The position numbers were made by a program, and so were the translations under genes. Under the pieces are notes generated by a model. The model did not search any database and was not told where the DNA came from. It was given only the letters and a program-made list of their open reading frames with translations. A DNA stretch of 35,938 nt from NCBI GenBank assembly GCA_903828665.1, contig CAIKMZ010000073.1, positions 1 through 35,938 of the forward strand, read 5' to 3'. Shown one piece after another: positions 30,298 through 35,938 of this stretch. This DNA is from an uncultured beta proteobacterium. Lineage in GTDB: Bacteria; Pseudomonadota; Gammaproteobacteria; Burkholderiales; Burkholderiaceae_C. Within the stretch, counting starts at the first letter, position 1. Every line of letters begins with the position of its first letter.

Positions 30298-31218
30298 ATG
30301 GCCAAGCTCAAGCAGATCGAAACCTTTGTTGCCGTCGCCACGCGCGGCAGCCTGACGGCGGCGGCGCGTGCGGAAGACGTGGCGCCGGCCATCATCGGGC
30401 GCCGGCTTGATGCGCTCGAGCATCGCCTGGGCGTCAAGCTGCTGCTGCGCACGACACGGCGCGTCACGCTGACGCACGAGGGCAGCGCCTTTCTTGAAGA
30501 CTGTCAGCGCCTGCTGGCGGATTTTGCGGCGGCCGAGGCGAGCGTTTCGGCCGGTGGCGTCAAGGCCAGCGGCCATTTGCGCGTGACGGCGCCGGCCGGT
30601 TTCGGGCGCCGCCACGTGGCGCCGCTGGTGCCGCGTTTTCGCGAGCAGCACATGGACGTGAGCATCTCGCTGAACCTGAGCGACCGCGTCGTCGATCTGG
30701 CGGGGGAGGGTTTCGACTGCGCGGTCCGTGTCGGCGACATGCCCGACTCCAGCCTGGTCAGCGTGCGTCTGGCCGACAACCGGCGCCTGTGCGTGGCGAC
30801 TCCGGCCTACCTCAAGCGCCACGGCACGCCGCAACACCCGAATGATCTGGCGCGCTTCGACTGCCTGGCGCTCTCAAGCGACGCCTCGCAAACGCGCGGC
30901 TGGGCCTTCACGGTGCCCAAGGGCGCCGGCAGCGAGCTCATTTATCTCAAGCCTGGCGGGCCGCTCGATTGTTCGGATGGCCAGGTACTGCACGACTGGT
31001 GCCTGGCCGGCTACGGCATCGCCTGGCGCAGCACCTGGGAGGTAGAGGCCGAGATTGCCGCGGGCCAACTGGTTGCTCTGCTGGAAGAGTTTGCGGCGCC
31101 GGCCAACGGCATCTACGCGCTGTTCCCGCATGCCAAGCACATGCCGTTGCGTCTGCGCCTGTGGATCGATTTCCTCAAGCACCATTACGGCCAGGCCGGT
31201 TTCTGGAGGGCGCAATGA
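30298..31218 (+). CDS. LysR-family transcriptional regulator
   Basis: The 306-residue protein has an N-terminal winged helix-turn-helix (about residues 5-62: LKQIETFVAVATRGSLTAAA, then RRLDALEHRLGVKLLLRTTR) and a C-terminal periplasmic-binding-like sensor domain, in which ASGHLRVTAPAGFGRRHVAPL is the typical hinge. It belongs to the large group with the RTTRRVTLT wing, often named for DsdC/AaeR/GcvA-like regulators. It starts 14 bases after the Bug gene, so it could report on the same carboxylate. Its stop also overlaps the deacetylase start by ATGA, and control of the lipid A cluster is possible. Confidence 0.93.
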   Translation: MAKLKQIETFVAVATRGSLTAAARAEDVAPAIIGRRLDALEHRLGVKLLLRTTRRVTLTHEGSAFLEDCQRLLADFAAAEASVSAGGVKASGHLRVTAPAGFGRRHVAPLVPRFREQHMDVSISLNLSDRVVDLAGEGFDCAVRVGDMPDSSLVSVRLADNRRLCVATPAYLKRHGTPQHPNDLARFDCLALSSDASQTRGWAFTVPKGAGSELIYLKPGGPLDCSDGQVLHDWCLAGYGIAWRSTWEVEAEIAAGQLVALLEEFAAPANGIYALFPHAKHMPLRLRLWIDFLKHHYGQAGFWRAQ

Positions 31219-32039
31219 AGCCGCTGGTCCTGTGCGCCGATGATTTCGCAGTTCATGGCGAAGCCTCGCGCGGCATTGCCGAACTGGCGCAGCAGGGGCG
31301 TTTGAGCGCCACCAGTGCCATGGTGCTCTCTAAGCGCTGGACCCAGGATGCGGCGCTGCTGCAGGACCTGCGCGGACACATCGACGTCGGCCTGCATCTG
31401 GACTGGACCAGCGAGTTTGCGCTGGCCGCTGGCCACGGCCTGTCGCTGTCGGCCGCCATGCTCAAGGCGGCGCTCGGCGGATTTGGCCGCGGTGCGGCAA
31501 TGGCGCGCACGCGCGAAGTGATCGAGCGCCAGCTCGATGCTTTCGAGACGCGCTGGAAGGCGCCGCCCGATCATGTCGATGGTCACCAGCACGTGCAGCA
31601 ATTTGCCGGCATCCGTGAAGCACTGGTGCAGGCATTGGCGCGCCGCTATGGCTCATCCGGCGCCAAGCCCTATCTGCGGATTTCGCGCGCGCCGGGCAGT
31701 GCCGCCGATGCCAAGAGCCGGATCATCGCCGCCATGGGTGCGCGTGCGCTGGAAACCTTGGCGACCCGGGCCGGCCTGCCCTGCGCGCCGGCGCTGCTCG
31801 GCGTCTACGATTTTTCCGGCGATGCACAGCGCTATGCGCGCCTGATGGAGGGCTGGCTGGCGCAGGCTCCGGTGCACAGCATCATCATGTGCCATGCAGC
31901 CCAGGCGGCAGCCAGCGCCGATGCCATCGGCGCAGCCCGCGCGCGAGAGTTCGCCTACCTGGGCAGCGCGGCGTTCGACGCTGCGCTGGCGCGCGCCGGT
32001 GTGCAACTGGCCCGCGGCGCGGCGCTCGCCACTCGCTAG
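31215..32039 (+). CDS. YdjC/ChbG-family carbohydrate deacetylase (LgmC/NaxD-like)
   Basis: The 274-residue protein is a metal-dependent deacetylase. Metal and catalytic residues are visible: Asp9-Asp10 in CADDFAVH, His61 in DVGLHLDW, and Asp122, His124 and His126 in VDGHQHVQQF, with a late IIMCHAA motif. The HQHV plus GIREALVQALARRY segment resembles NaxD of Francisella and LgmC of Bordetella, which remove the acetyl group from an N-acetylhexosamine carried on undecaprenyl phosphate before its transfer to lipid A. ArnT, GtrA and GtrB-like genes beside it support that role. Other relatives (ChbG, HpnK) act on chitobiose or hopanoids, so the assignment is probable, not certain. Confidence 0.85.
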   Translation: MKPLVLCADDFAVHGEASRGIAELAQQGRLSATSAMVLSKRWTQDAALLQDLRGHIDVGLHLDWTSEFALAAGHGLSLSAAMLKAALGGFGRGAAMARTREVIERQLDAFETRWKAPPDHVDGHQHVQQFAGIREALVQALARRYGSSGAKPYLRISRAPGSAADAKSRIIAAMGARALETLATRAGLPCAPALLGVYDFSGDAQRYARLMEGWLAQAPVHSIIMCHAAQAAASADAIGAARAREFAYLGSAAFDAALARAGVQLARGAALATR

Positions 32040-32042
32040 AAT
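32037..32042 (+). promoter_or_regulatory. -10-like hexamer directly before the ArnT-type gene
   Basis: TAGAAT (one mismatch to TATAAT) overlaps the TAG stop of the deacetylase gene and ends six bases before the GTG start. No Shine-Dalgarno lies between. This would allow separate, leaderless expression of the glycosyltransferase. Confidence 0.35.
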
Positions 32043-32048
32043 CGCGCC

Positions 32049-33632
32049 GTGCCCATCTCCCTGACCGAACGACAAAAATCCTGGCTTACCCTGGCCGGTC
32101 TGTGGCTTTTGCTCCTGGTGCTGGCGGCGTTGCGGCCGCTGGCGGTACCGGACGAAGGCCGCTATGGTGAGGTGGGTCGCTGGATGCTGCAAAGTGGCGA
32201 CTGGCTCACCCCGCGCCTGAACGGCATTCCCTTCTTCCACAAGCCGCCTTATCTCTACTGGTTGGAGGCGATCTCGCTGGCCACCTTTGGCGTCAATGAA
32301 CTGGCGCTGCGCCTGGTGCCGGCCCTGCATGTGGGCCTGATGCTGGTCGCGCTCTACCTGTCGGCACGCGCCGTCAGCAGCGAGAAGGTGGCGCGCCGCG
32401 CTGCCGTCATGCTTGGCACCAGCCTGGCCTTTTTACTCGGCGGCCAGTACATCAACCACGATATGTTGGTGGCGACCTGGATCGGTGTCGCGATCTGGTG
32501 CTTTGCCTTTGCCTTCATGGCTGGCGAGAAACCCGATGCCGCGCTGGCGCGGTTCGGCTTTGCCGCCTGTGCCCTGGGCATGCTGAGCAAGGGGCTGATA
32601 GGCATTGCGTTGCCGGGAATGGTGCTGCTGGTCTGGCTGCTCTGGACGCGCCAGCTGCGCAAGATCTTGTACCTGCCTTGGATCAGCGGTCTGGCCCTGT
32701 TCGCCGCGATTGCCCTGCCCTGGTTTGTCATGGCGCAGCAGAAGTACCCGCAGTTCTTCAATTACATGTTCATCGGCCAGCAGTTCAACCGCTACACGGC
32801 CGCCTCGTACAACAACCCGCAGCCGTGGTGGTTCTATCTGGCCTCAGTGCTCTTGCTGCTGTTTCCCTGGATCTTCTTTGCGCTGGTCCCGTCGCGCCAA
32901 CCGGACAAGGCCGCAGGTCAGGCGCCGTTGGTCAAAGCTTGGTGGAGCCTGTGCTGGATCTGGGCGGGCGTCATCATCGTCTTCTTCTCGATCCCGCATT
33001 CCAAGCTGATCGGCTATGTGCTGCCGGTGATGCCGGCGCTGGCGCTGCTCTCGGCGTTGGGCTGGCAGCGCAGCATGGCGCAGCGTCGCCACGCGGGGCG
33101 GATTTTTGCGGCGCTGTGCGCGCTCAATGTCGGCATTGCGCTGCTGATCGTGACGCAGGTCGGCCCGGTCACGCGCGACAGCCGCACGCAGGACGTGGCG
33201 CCGGTTCTTGCGTGCGCGGCCGGGCCTGCCGACACGGTCTACGTATCGGACGCTTATCCCTACGACCTGCCGTTCTACGCGCAGCTGCGCCAGCCGATGC
33301 GGGTGCTCGGGGACTGGCCGCTGCTGCGGCAACAGGCTGGCGACGGCTGGCAGCGCGAGCTGTTCGAAGGTGCTGACTTCGACGTGCAGGCGGCCCGGGT
33401 ATTGCAGTCGCCGGCTGAGCTGGCCGGTGCGGGCGCAAAGCCCGGCAACTGGTTTGTTGCGCGCAACGGCAGCAAGACGGCGCAGGAGCTCGGCGACTGG
33501 AAGCGCTTCTACCAGGGTGAGGGCTGGACGCTGTACCGTTCGGGTGGCGCGTCAGCGCCGGAAAGCCCAGAAGCGGCTCAGCACAAAGGTCTGCCCGGCT
33601 GCAAAGATCATCGCGGCAATCAAGGCCAATAA
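32049..33632 (+). CDS. ArnT-type polyprenyl-phosphate:lipid A glycosyltransferase
   Basis: The 527-residue protein is a GT-C glycosyltransferase of the ArnT/PMT group with about 11-13 membrane helices in its first 400 residues. The first periplasmic loop has the catalytic Asp35-Glu36 in PDEGRYGEV, followed by FHKPPYLYW and NHDM (His138, Asp139), which match ArnT active-site motifs. ArnT enzymes transfer an amino sugar from undecaprenyl phosphate to lipid A phosphates at the periplasmic face. Here the sugar is more likely a hexosamine than aminoarabinose, since no arnA/arnB-type genes are near. The start is GTG. The last 27 codons overlap the 3' end of the opposing gtrA-like gene. Confidence 0.88.
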   Translation: MPISLTERQKSWLTLAGLWLLLLVLAALRPLAVPDEGRYGEVGRWMLQSGDWLTPRLNGIPFFHKPPYLYWLEAISLATFGVNELALRLVPALHVGLMLVALYLSARAVSSEKVARRAAVMLGTSLAFLLGGQYINHDMLVATWIGVAIWCFAFAFMAGEKPDAALARFGFAACALGMLSKGLIGIALPGMVLLVWLLWTRQLRKILYLPWISGLALFAAIALPWFVMAQQKYPQFFNYMFIGQQFNRYTAASYNNPQPWWFYLASVLLLLFPWIFFALVPSRQPDKAAGQAPLVKAWWSLCWIWAGVIIVFFSIPHSKLIGYVLPVMPALALLSALGWQRSMAQRRHAGRIFAALCALNVGIALLIVTQVGPVTRDSRTQDVAPVLACAAGPADTVYVSDAYPYDLPFYAQLRQPMRVLGDWPLLRQQAGDGWQRELFEGADFDVQAARVLQSPAELAGAGAKPGNWFVARNGSKTAQELGDWKRFYQGEGWTLYRSGGASAPESPEAAQHKGLPGCKDHRGNQGQ

Positions 33633-33956
33633 AGCCGGCCAGTGCAGGGCGCGCAGCAGCAGCACAAAGACCAGTTCGTTGCTGGCAAAACCGGCCACAG
33701 CGGTGATGGCGAAGCGGCCCAGGCTGGTGGCGACGCTGGTCGTTGCATCGCGAAAGCTCAGCAAGCGGTGACCGGCGAAGCTGACGATGAAAGCGATGCA
33801 GAATCCCAGCGCGTTGGCCAGTTCCGGCCACATCAGGTGCTGCACGAGTGTGAACACGATCAGGTGCGTCAGCGCCGCTGCGCCGCCAACCGCGAGAAAC
33901 CAGAAGGTTGAAGTGCTCAAAGCAGTGAGTCTGCCTTGCCCGACGGCAGGGTCCAT
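33552..33956 (-). CDS. GtrA-like small membrane protein (putative lipid-linked sugar flippase)
   Basis: The 134-residue protein has four hydrophobic helices and the GtrA family pattern: FWFLAVGGAAALTHLIVF at the start, NALGFCIAFIVSFAGHRLLSF with the conserved Asn and His-Arg, and a C-terminal FVLSRFWAFRR. GtrA proteins are thought to help flip polyprenyl-phosphate sugars to the periplasm, which here would feed the ArnT-type enzyme. The start at 33956 overlaps the upstream glycosyltransferase by 40 bases, so the two are one transcription unit. Its 3' end overlaps the ArnT-type gene on the other strand by 81 bases. Confidence 0.85.
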   Translation of the reverse strand: MDPAVGQGRLTALSTSTFWFLAVGGAAALTHLIVFTLVQHLMWPELANALGFCIAFIVSFAGHRLLSFRDATTSVATSLGRFAITAVAGFASNELVFVLLLRALHWPALLALIAAMIFAAGQTFVLSRFWAFRR

Positions 33957-34933
33957 GCGTCCCTTGCCACGTCCGAGCTCAACAGCCCGTCGCCCTGGCG
34001 CCGGCTGATCAGGTAGGCTGGACGCTGTTTGACCTCTTCGTAGATGCGGCCCACATATTCGGACAGCACGCCGATCGAAAGCAACTGGATGCCGCTGAAG
34101 AACATCATGCCGACGACGATGGTGGCGTAGCCGGGGACTGCGATGCCGGTGATGAAGTACTCGCCGACCACCCAGGCGCCGTAGCCGAGCGCCAGCGCCG
34201 ACAGCACAAGTCCGACCAGGGTCAGGGCGCGCAAGGGGGCGATCGAGAACGCCAGGATGCCGGTGAGCGCCAGCGCGAGCGAGCCGCGCAGGCCAAAATT
34301 GCTCTTGCCGTCGGCGCGCGGCAGCGGCTGGTAGTCGATCGCCGTGCTGTTGAAGCCGACCCAGGCGTACAGGCCCTTCATGAAGCGGTTGCGCTCGGGC
34401 AGGCTCTTCAGGGCCTCCACGACCTTGCGGTCCATGAGGCGGAAGTCGCCGGCGTTGGCCGGGATCTTGACCCGGTTGCCCAGGTTGACCAGCTTGTAGA
34501 AAAGACCGGTCAGGCTGACCTGCAAGCCGGATTGGTCGTCGCGTGTCTTGCGCACCGCATAGACGACGTCAGCGCCCTGTTGCCACTTCTCGAGCATGGT
34601 CGGCAGCAACTCGACCGGGTGCTGACCATCGGCGTCCATCAGCAGCACGACCTCGCCGCGCGTGGCGTCGATGCCGGCGGTGAGCGCTGGCTCCTTGCCG
34701 AAGTTGCGCGACAGTCGCAGATAGACCAGCGCCGGGTGCGCCGCGCACAGGTCTTGCATGACCTCGGGCGTGTCGTCACGGCTGCCGTCATCGACCACGA
34801 TCAGTTCGATCCGGTCGCTCATCGCCTGCAGGGTGCTCAGAACGCGTGGCAACACGCTGCCCAGATTGCGCGCCTCGTTGAAGGCGGGAATTACGCAGGA
34901 GATCGAGGGAGGCTGGTGGGAACGAGAGCTCAT
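33917..34933 (-). CDS. GtrB/ArnC-like polyprenyl-phosphate glycosyltransferase
   Basis: The 338-residue protein is a family 2 glycosyltransferase that loads a sugar nucleotide onto undecaprenyl phosphate at the cytoplasmic face. The GT-A domain has SCVIPAFNEARNLG at the start, VVDDGSRDDT near residue 50, and the metal-binding Asp100-x-Asp102 in LLMDADGQHP. Two C-terminal membrane helices follow (TGILAFSIAPLRALTLVGLV and VPGYATIVVGMMFFSGIQLL), then the GRIYEEVKQRPAYLI tail shared with GtrB and ArnC. It would supply the lipid-linked amino sugar precursor for the cluster. A terminator lies just upstream, closing the psiF-like gene. Confidence 0.92.
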   Translation of the reverse strand: MSSRSHQPPSISCVIPAFNEARNLGSVLPRVLSTLQAMSDRIELIVVDDGSRDDTPEVMQDLCAAHPALVYLRLSRNFGKEPALTAGIDATRGEVVLLMDADGQHPVELLPTMLEKWQQGADVVYAVRKTRDDQSGLQVSLTGLFYKLVNLGNRVKIPANAGDFRLMDRKVVEALKSLPERNRFMKGLYAWVGFNSTAIDYQPLPRADGKSNFGLRGSLALALTGILAFSIAPLRALTLVGLVLSALALGYGAWVVGEYFITGIAVPGYATIVVGMMFFSGIQLLSIGVLSEYVGRIYEEVKQRPAYLISRRQGDGLLSSDVARDAWTLPSGKADSLL

Positions 34934-34947
34934 GGCCGCATCATGCC

Positions 34948-34988
34948 AAAAGAAAGCCCCGCCAGCGCAAACCGGCAGGGCTTTTTTT
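34948..34988 (-). terminator. Rho-independent terminator after the PsiF-repeat gene
   Basis: On the plus strand AAAGCCC at 34953-34959 pairs with GGGCTTT at 34978-34984, and the stem continues as GCC (34961-34963) with GGC (34974-34976) past one mismatch. Read on the minus strand, a T-rich CTTTCTTTT follows, 16 bases beyond the psiF-like stop. The plus strand also has seven T residues at 34982-34988, so it could work both ways. Confidence 0.75.
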
Positions 34989-35003
34989 GCGTTGGGGGTC
35001 TGC

Positions 35004-35333
35004 CTACTTGCTCAGGCAGTCCTTCATGAAGGCCTTGCGTTCGTCGCCTTTGAGCTTCTTGTCACCGGCTTCCTTGTTGCAGCTCTTCATCTTGTCCTGC
35101 TGTGTCGGCTTCTTGGCGGTCGCTGGTGCGGCGGCCGCAGCCGGTTTGGCGCTCAGGCAGTCTTTCATGAAGGCCTTGCGCTCGTCGCCTTTGAGCTTCT
35201 TGTCGCCGGCTTCCTTGTTGCAGATGGTCATCTTGTTTTGTTGCGCTGTCTTGGCGGCGGGTGCATCGGCGGCATGGGCAGCGCCCAGGGACAGGGCCAG
35301 TGCCGTGGCGAGCAGAGTCAAATACGTCTTCAT
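35004..35333 (-). CDS. Exported protein with two PsiF repeats
   Basis: The 109-residue precursor has a signal peptide of about 21 residues (MKTYLTLLATALALSLGAAHA) and two PsiF repeats. Each repeat starts at a Cys in CNKEAGDKK (Cys38, Cys85) and ends at a Cys in KDCLS (Cys59, Cys106); the 24-residue cores are identical, joined by an Ala/Pro/Lys linker. PsiF of E. coli is a phosphate-starvation-induced protein of unknown function. The paired cysteines may form disulfides in the periplasm. The ATG at 35333 has AAGGA seven bases upstream. The sequence shows no Pho box that I can identify. Confidence 0.88.
   Translation of the reverse strand: MKTYLTLLATALALSLGAAHAADAPAAKTAQQNKMTICNKEAGDKKLKGDERKAFMKDCLSAKPAAAAAPATAKKPTQQDKMKSCNKEAGDKKLKGDERKAFMKDCLSK
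35011..35223. repeat. Tandem 72-base repeat inside the PsiF-repeat gene
   Basis: Bases 35011-35082 and 35152-35223 differ at only three positions, all silent, and are offset by 141 bases (47 codons). They encode the two PsiF repeats. Such high nucleotide identity points to a recent duplication or ongoing gene conversion. Confidence 0.85.
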
Positions 35334-35483
35334 GGTGCTTCCTTGTTGAGAGGGTAATGGGTGAATCCCGAGCCGGATTCCAGCACATAACGCCGGACTT
35401 TTCAAACCCGATGAAAGGAAGTGGCGGGTTTGCGACGCTTGTGCCGGTTCGGCCGCAGGCGCGCGCGCCCGTAAAATCAAAGC
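35334..35483. promoter_or_regulatory. Divergent gap between PsiF-repeat gene and argS
   Basis: These 150 bases must hold the promoters of both genes. The only clear element is the TAAAAT hexamer near argS. I found no convincing sigma-70 pair for the minus-strand gene. Confidence 0.4.
35472..35477 (+). promoter_or_regulatory. -10-like hexamer directly before argS
   Basis: TAAAAT (one mismatch to TATAAT) ends six bases before the argS ATG, with no Shine-Dalgarno between. A start at the usual distance from the -10 would give a leaderless argS message. Confidence 0.45.
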
Positions 35484-35938
35484 ATGCTGTCTGTAAAAAT
35501 TGAATTGCTCGACGCCCTGGCGCAAACCCTGGAACACATGTCACCGGGTGCGGGCGGGCGCGCCGTCTTCGAGTCACCCAAGCTCGCCGCCCACGGCGAC
35601 CTGGCCACCACGGCCGCCATGCAACTGGCCAAGCCGCTCAAGCAGAACCCGCGCCAGCTGGCCGAGAAACTTCGCCTGGCGCTGCTCGAATGTGCGCCCT
35701 ATCAGCGCTGGGTCGATGCCATCGAGATTGCCGGCCCCGGTTTCATCAACATCCGTCTCAAGGCCGAGGCCAAGCAGCAAATCGTATGCGAGGTCCTGTC
35801 TCAGGGCGCGGCATTCGGCAGCCAGCCGCGCAACGGGCATCGCATGATGGTCGAGTTTGTCTCGGCCAATCCGACCGGCCCGCTGCATGTCGGCCATGGC
35901 CGGCAGGCCGCGTTGGGTGACGCCATCTGCAACCTGTA
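35484..35938 (+). CDS. argS: Arginyl-tRNA synthetase, N-terminal part (cut by right edge)
   Basis: ArgRS charges tRNA-Arg with arginine. The frame is open from the ATG at 35484 to the end of the window, giving about 151 residues. They include the N-terminal tRNA-binding (Add-1) domain, with [20 protein letters not shown] and [10 protein letters not shown], and then the class I HIGH motif in the ArgRS form [21 protein letters not shown]. The match to known ArgRS N-termini is unambiguous. The KMSK-like loop and anticodon domain lie outside. The gene is divergent from the PsiF-repeat gene and has a -10-like hexamer six bases before the start codon. Confidence 0.96.
   Translation, partial: MLSVKIELLDALAQTLEHMSPGAGGRAVFESPKLAAHGDLATTAAMQLAKPLKQNPRQLAEKLRLALLECAPYQRWVDAIEIAGPGFINIRLKAEAKQQIVCEVLSQGAAFGSQPRNGHRMMVEFVSANPTGPLHVGHGRQAALGDAICNL

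Noticed and set aside
32049-33632. Naming the ArnT-type gene as an aminoarabinose transferase
   Set aside because: No arnA, arnB, arnD or ugd-type genes accompany it; the YdjC-family deacetylase points to a hexosamine, so the specific arnT name was withheld.

Overview
The window looks like a chromosomal segment of a betaproteobacterium, order Burkholderiales and probably Comamonadaceae or a near relative. The evidence is high G+C coding sequence with strong third-position bias, the gene order mla - yadGH-type ABC exporter - ibaG - murA - his - HIT - tatABC, a short-form HisG, an orphan Bug-type solute-binding protein, and genes packed with ATGA start/stop overlaps. No rRNA, tRNA, CRISPR array or complete mobile element was seen. 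No gene-free stretch exceeds 300 bases; the longest is 228 bases at 26821-27048.

Layout. 1-363 is the 3' end of a REP-associated Y1-type transposase, followed by an AT-rich, hairpin-bearing tail. 545-6809 holds gltB and gltD (glutamate synthase), with a strong hairpin between them and a rho-independent terminator after gltD. 6897-10819 is a complete Mla phospholipid-transport operon in the order mlaF-E-D-A-C-B, including the outer-membrane lipoprotein MlaA. 10828-12524 is a two-gene ABC exporter and 12555-12797 is a BolA-family gene (ibaG). 12853-22864 is one long same-strand run: murA, nine histidine genes (hisG, D, C, B, H, A, F, I, E), a HIT hydrolase and tatA-B-C. An MBL-fold hydrolase follows at 22871-23785.

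The second part is accessory metabolism. On the minus strand lie a HAD haloacid dehalogenase-like gene and malate synthase G (glcB), overlapping by ATGA. Divergent from them are an HMG-CoA-lyase-family gene, a CaiB-type CoA-transferase, a Tat-exported Bug solute-binding protein and a LysR regulator. I read this as a possible module for taking up a branched dicarboxylic acid, activating it to a CoA ester, cleaving it, and feeding acetyl-CoA into malate; the substrate is not fixed by the sequence.

Next come a YdjC/ChbG-family deacetylase and an ArnT-type glycosyltransferase (plus), facing a GtrA-like membrane protein and a GtrB/ArnC-like polyprenyl-phosphate glycosyltransferase (minus). Together these match the parts list of the Bordetella Lgm and Francisella NaxD/FlmK pathways that add an amino sugar to lipid A phosphates. 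The window closes with a small exported PsiF-repeat protein (minus) and the 5' end of argS (plus), which runs off the right edge.

Most genes are housekeeping and confidently named. The points most worth checking are the predicted lipid A amino-sugar cluster, the CoA-dependent catabolic module, an 81-base tail-to-tail coding overlap, and a recurring -10-like hexamer 6-8 bases before several start codons that suggests leaderless mRNAs.
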